Shown here piece after piece: positions 60,751 through 64,000 of a stretch of DNA of 64,000 nt. The stretch is from NCBI GenBank assembly GCA_945890205.1, contig CAMDCL010000001.1, forward strand, positions 1 through 64,000, written 5' to 3'. The notes under the pieces are model-generated. The model did no database searches and was not told where the DNA came from. It worked only from the letters and a program-made list of their open reading frames with translations. Position 1 is the first letter of the stretch. Every line of letters begins with the position of its first letter. The DNA comes from Bifidobacterium breve (GTDB taxonomy: Bacteria; Actinomycetota; Actinomycetes; Nanopelagicales; Nanopelagicaceae). A program made the position numbers and the translations under genes.

Positions 60751-61935
60751 TTAACCTAACTGCCGGATGGCTTGATCAAGAAGAGTATTACTGAGAGCGT
60801 CTTTGGAGACTTCCTTGACCGCTATATCCGCTTCATTGCGTATGAGAATGGTACCCATAGTTGTGTCCTGGCCAAAGATTGCCCCGCCAGAAACATCATT
60901 TACATAGATCACATCTAACCCTTTTGCCTCAAGTTTTCTGCGAGCCTCTTGCAGATGGTCCTTAGTTTCGGCGGCGAAACCAATCAAGATCTGCTTACTC
61001 TTTCGCGCAGAGAGTTCGGCCAGTAAATCCGGGTTCTCCTCTAAATCAATGCTCGAAAGCGAGGCCTTCTTGATTTTTTCTGAAGCCACATGAGAAGGAC
61101 GTGCATCGGCAACCGCTGCGCTCATTATCAAAATATCGCAGCTGTCGAAGTGTTTCTGAAGCGCTTCCTGCATCTGCGCCGTTGTTTCAACTGGGAAGAG
61201 TTCAACTCCTTTGAGATGAGATACATCGCAGTTGGCGGCAATGAGTCCAACCTGCGCACCACGATCCCGTGCCGCCTGTGCAAGGGCGATACCTTGCTTA
61301 CCTGAAGATCTATTACCTATGTAGCGAACAGGATCAATAGCCTCACGTGTGCCTCCCGCTGTGATTAAAACCCTTTTTCCTGCAAGATCCTGCTTGTGAC
61401 CCGTCATTCCATCAAAGGTGGAGATAATTGCCGCTGTTTCGGGGAATCTTCCAGGGCCAATATCATCGCCAGTCAATCTTCCAACTTCAGGATCCATGAC
61501 TATAAATCCACGGTTTCTCAGGGTTGCTACATTTGCAACCGTTGCAGGATCAAGCCACATCGAAGGGTGCATCGCGGGAACAATCAACTTGGGGACATCA
61601 GAGGCAAGAACAAGATTTGTTAACAAATCATCTGCCCGTCCCATCGCTAAACGAGCGATGAGATCAGCTGTTGCCGGTGCTATGAGAAAAAAATTTGCAC
61701 GTTCAGCCAATGCGATATGTGGAACTGTATGAACACTCTCCCACACCTGCGTTGTAACGGGGCGACCAGAGAGCGCCTCCCATGTAGCCGCGCCAACAAA
61801 GTTTAAGGATGATGGGGTAGGTACTACGGTAATTACATAACCGCGATCTTGAAGACGACGTAATAACTCGCAGGATTTGTAGGCGGCGATTCCACCACCA
61901 ACTCCGAGAATTACCTCACGGCCCTGGAGTCTCAT
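60751..61935 (-). CDS. coaBC: Bifunctional phosphopantothenoylcysteine decarboxylase/phosphopantothenate-cysteine ligase
   Basis: [54 protein letters not shown]. Confidence 0.97.
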   Translation of the reverse strand: MRLQGREVILGVGGGIAAYKSCELLRRLQDRGYVITVVPTPSSLNFVGAATWEALSGRPVTTQVWESVHTVPHIALAERANFFLIAPATADLIARLAMGRADDLLTNLVLASDVPKLIVPAMHPSMWLDPATVANVATLRNRGFIVMDPEVGRLTGDDIGPGRFPETAAIISTFDGMTGHKQDLAGKRVLITAGGTREAIDPVRYIGNRSSGKQGIALAQAARDRGAQVGLIAANCDVSHLKGVELFPVETTAQMQEALQKHFDSCDILIMSAAVADARPSHVASEKIKKASLSSIDLEENPDLLAELSARKSKQILIGFAAETKDHLQEARRKLEAKGLDVIYVNDVSGGAIFGQDTTMGTILIRNEADIAVKEVSKDALSNTLLDQAIRQLG

Positions 61936-61942
61936 TAAAAAA

Positions 61943-62191
61943 TTACGCGGTTGGCTCGAGATTTTCGATTGTCAAAAGACCTTCATTAATCTCGCGAAGG
62001 GCGATTGAAAGTGGCTTCTCATGCACATGTGTCTCAACTAGGGGTCCTACATACTCAAGGAGACCCTCACCTAGTTGTGAGTAGTAAGCGTTGATCTGAC
62101 GAGCTCGCTTTGCTGCGTAGAGAACGAGGCTGTACTTAGAACCGCTCTTCTCTAAAAGTTCATCAATTGGTGGATTTGTAATGCCATCCAT
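61943..62191 (-). CDS. rpoZ: DNA-directed RNA polymerase omega subunit
   Basis: [49 protein letters not shown]. Confidence 0.95.
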   Translation of the reverse strand: MDGITNPPIDELLEKSGSKYSLVLYAAKRARQINAYYSQLGEGLLEYVGPLVETHVHEKPLSIALREINEGLLTIENLEPTA

Positions 62192-62236
62192 GGTGTCCCC
62201 GCTTCTGTGATCAATCTCGTCTTGTTTAACAAGTAC

Positions 62237-63112
62237 TTAATTCTGGGCTAACTCTACCAGTCTCTGGACAACGCTCTCGACCTGGTCATTGACGAGGATC
62301 ACATCAAAGAAGGCCGCTGCTGCCAGCTCTTCTTGGGCTAACTCCAACCTCTCCGCCCGTCGCTCGGCCCCATCGGTTCCTCTTCCCACAAGCCGTGAAA
62401 CCAACTCTTCCCACGAAGGTGGCTCTAGAAATACCAAGATTGATTGTGGCAGATGAGCCTTCACCTGTTTTGCCCCAGCGATCTCAATCTCAAGTAAGAC
62501 ATTTTTTCCTTCTCGTAACGCCTGTTCCACCTGGGCCTGCGGAGTTCCATATCGATTTCCTGCAAACTCCGCCCATTCCAAAAACTCATTATTTGAAATC
62601 ATCCGTGCAAAAACCGATTCGGTGACAAAAAAGTAATCATGTCCATCAATTTCATTAACCCGTGGTTTTCTCGTAGTAAAACTTACACTGACCCAAAAAT
62701 CTCCAGCCTGACGCAGCCGCCTTGCAATCGTGCTTTTTCCTACTCCTCCAGGTCCTGATAAAACTATCAACCGCCCTGGATTACTCAAATGCTCTGGCCT
62801 CAAAAACTCTTCCCGAAGCTGTTTTATCTGATGCCGTCCCAATCCCTGAATCCGTCGCGTTGGAGAGATATTAAGTCGCTCCATCATCGTGTTAGCTCTA
62901 ATCTTTCCGACACCAGTAAAGGATTCGAGCAACTCCTTCACTCTCATCTTTCCAACAGCTTCATCGGTACTGGCTAAGTTTAAAACAGAGTCGATGTCGA
63001 GTTCTCCGGACTTGATCTGCGCCTTGACCTCTGCGCGCCGTTTGCGTGATGCGCTCGCTTTAGCTAAAGCTGCTTGCCGTTGCTGAGCGGTTAACTGCGG
63101 AGGCGTTCCCAT
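62237..63112 (-). CDS. gmk: Fusion of actinobacterial integration host factor (mIHF) and guanylate kinase
   Basis: Residues ~1-112 mIHF-like (LTAQQRQAALAKASASRKRRAEVKAQIKSGELDIDSVL...VKELLESFTGVGKIRANTMMERLNISPTRRIQGLGRHQ); then LIVLSGPGGVGKSTIARRLRQ...VSVSFTTRKPRVNEIDGHDYFFV of Gmk. Confidence 0.95.
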   Translation of the reverse strand: MGTPPQLTAQQRQAALAKASASRKRRAEVKAQIKSGELDIDSVLNLASTDEAVGKMRVKELLESFTGVGKIRANTMMERLNISPTRRIQGLGRHQIKQLREEFLRPEHLSNPGRLIVLSGPGGVGKSTIARRLRQAGDFWVSVSFTTRKPRVNEIDGHDYFFVTESVFARMISNNEFLEWAEFAGNRYGTPQAQVEQALREGKNVLLEIEIAGAKQVKAHLPQSILVFLEPPSWEELVSRLVGRGTDGAERRAERLELAQEELAAAAFFDVILVNDQVESVVQRLVELAQN

Positions 63113-63131
63113 GAGGTAAATCTAGTGGAGA

Positions 63132-63833
63132 TTAAATTAAGAGTGAGCCAATTTCCTGGGCTCTCTCCTTCATGGCTTGAGCACCATCGCGCCAGCTCTG
63201 CGTAATGGGACGACCTATCACCACATAATTGGCACCGGCCGCTATCGCATCTTCGGGGGACATAGTTCGCTGCTGATCATCGCTACCCGCCATCTCGCGG
63301 GGACGGACACCTGGGGTAATGATCACAATTGAGTCACCGACCGCTTCTCGTACCGCAGATATTTCCAAAGGTGAACACACAATAGCGCCTGCACCTGCAG
63401 CGGTTGCCACCTTTGCCAATGAAACCGCTGAATTCAATGCGTTAGCTCCAAAACCAACCTCAGCAACATCAGACTCATCTAATGAGGTCAAAATCGTCAC
63501 TCCAGTGATGTGTGTCTTAGGCATCGCATCGACCGCCGCTTTGACCATCGCTCTACCTCCCGAGGCGTGAACCGTTAGAAACTTCGGAGATAAATGAGCA
63601 ACAGCTAGCGCCGCTCCACTGACTGTGTGCGGAATGTCATGAAGTTTTAAATCTAAGAATATCTCTGAATCTGTAACCGACTTTATAGCTTTGACACCAT
63701 CGCTACCAAAGTTGAGATAAAACTCAAGTCCTAACTTAAAGATCGATATGTGATCCTGAGTAGCCTTAACCCATTGGATCGCTGTCGTTAGCTCTGGAGT
63801 ATCCACCGCCAAAACAATAGGTGCTTTTATCAT
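63132..63833 (-). CDS. pyrF: Orotidine 5'-phosphate decarboxylase
   Basis: IVLAVDTPELTTAIQW; IFLDLKLHDIPHTVSGAALAVA; ITPGVRPR. Confidence 0.95.
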   Translation of the reverse strand: MIKAPIVLAVDTPELTTAIQWVKATQDHISIFKLGLEFYLNFGSDGVKAIKSVTDSEIFLDLKLHDIPHTVSGAALAVAHLSPKFLTVHASGGRAMVKAAVDAMPKTHITGVTILTSLDESDVAEVGFGANALNSAVSLAKVATAAGAGAIVCSPLEISAVREAVGDSIVIITPGVRPREMAGSDDQQRTMSPEDAIAAGANYVVIGRPITQSWRDGAQAMKERAQEIGSLLI

Positions 63834-64000
63834 TTACTCCGCCTCAATGGGACGATGTGCGAACCCAACAGCCTGCTTCAGTGATGTAAATCCTCGATCA
63901 ATTAAAAGTTGTTTCAACTCATCTTGTATCGACATTATCGCAGTTGGATTACCAAAGCTTGCAGTTCCGATAGAAACACCACTTGCTCCAGCTAAAATCA
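63834..64000 (-). CDS. pyrD: Dihydroorotate dehydrogenase, C-terminal fragment (runs off the window)
   Basis: Reads ILAGASGVSIGTASFGNPTAIMSIQDELKQLLIDRGFTSLKQAVGFAHRPIEAE*; directly upstream of pyrF. Confidence 0.88.
   Translation of the reverse strand, partial: ILAGASGVSIGTASFGNPTAIMSIQDELKQLLIDRGFTSLKQAVGFAHRPIEAE

Noticed and set aside
1-64000. CRISPR array, transposon, toxin-antitoxin or phage-defence island
   Set aside because: No regularly spaced repeats, transposase, terminal inverted repeats or recognisable defence genes were seen on either strand.

Overview
This is a gene-dense actinobacterial chromosome segment with about 58 protein genes, the 3' end of a 5S rRNA gene and one tRNA-Leu(GAG). 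Gene order follows classic actinobacterial neighbourhoods: tlyA-nadK-recN; parA-scpA-scpB-rluB-cmk/der; gcvH-garA-merR-BFN-merR-gcvP; helY-tatC-tatA-pafC-pafB-trmI; metH-mshC; serB-hisG-hisE; rpe-rsmB-fmt-def-priA-metK-coaBC-rpoZ-gmk-pyrF-pyrD. Intergenic gaps are tiny and overlaps frequent. Moderate GC and mycothiol (mshC) genes suggest a streamlined lineage, possibly freshwater acI/Nanopelagicales-like (inference only). I saw no phage, IS element, CRISPR array or classical defence system. The main points for a second look are: (1) one ORF fusing an actinobacterial integration host factor (mIHF) to guanylate kinase; (2) the Pup-proteasome genes missing from their usual site, leaving trmI overlapping pafB by 17 nt while pafBC is kept; (3) a rigid TANNNT-N6-RTG signature at 16 starts, implying widespread leaderless transcription, including two divergent promoters whose -10 boxes overlap; (4) apt starting 2 nt after a tRNA, so tRNA 3' processing could create a leaderless mRNA; (5) a 230-270 bp AT-rich intergenic region with four copies of TTTATCGRYA; (6) a Cmk-Der fusion; (7) serB split into a tandem-ACT ORF and a phosphatase ORF. 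No searches were run; all family calls come from reading the sequences.
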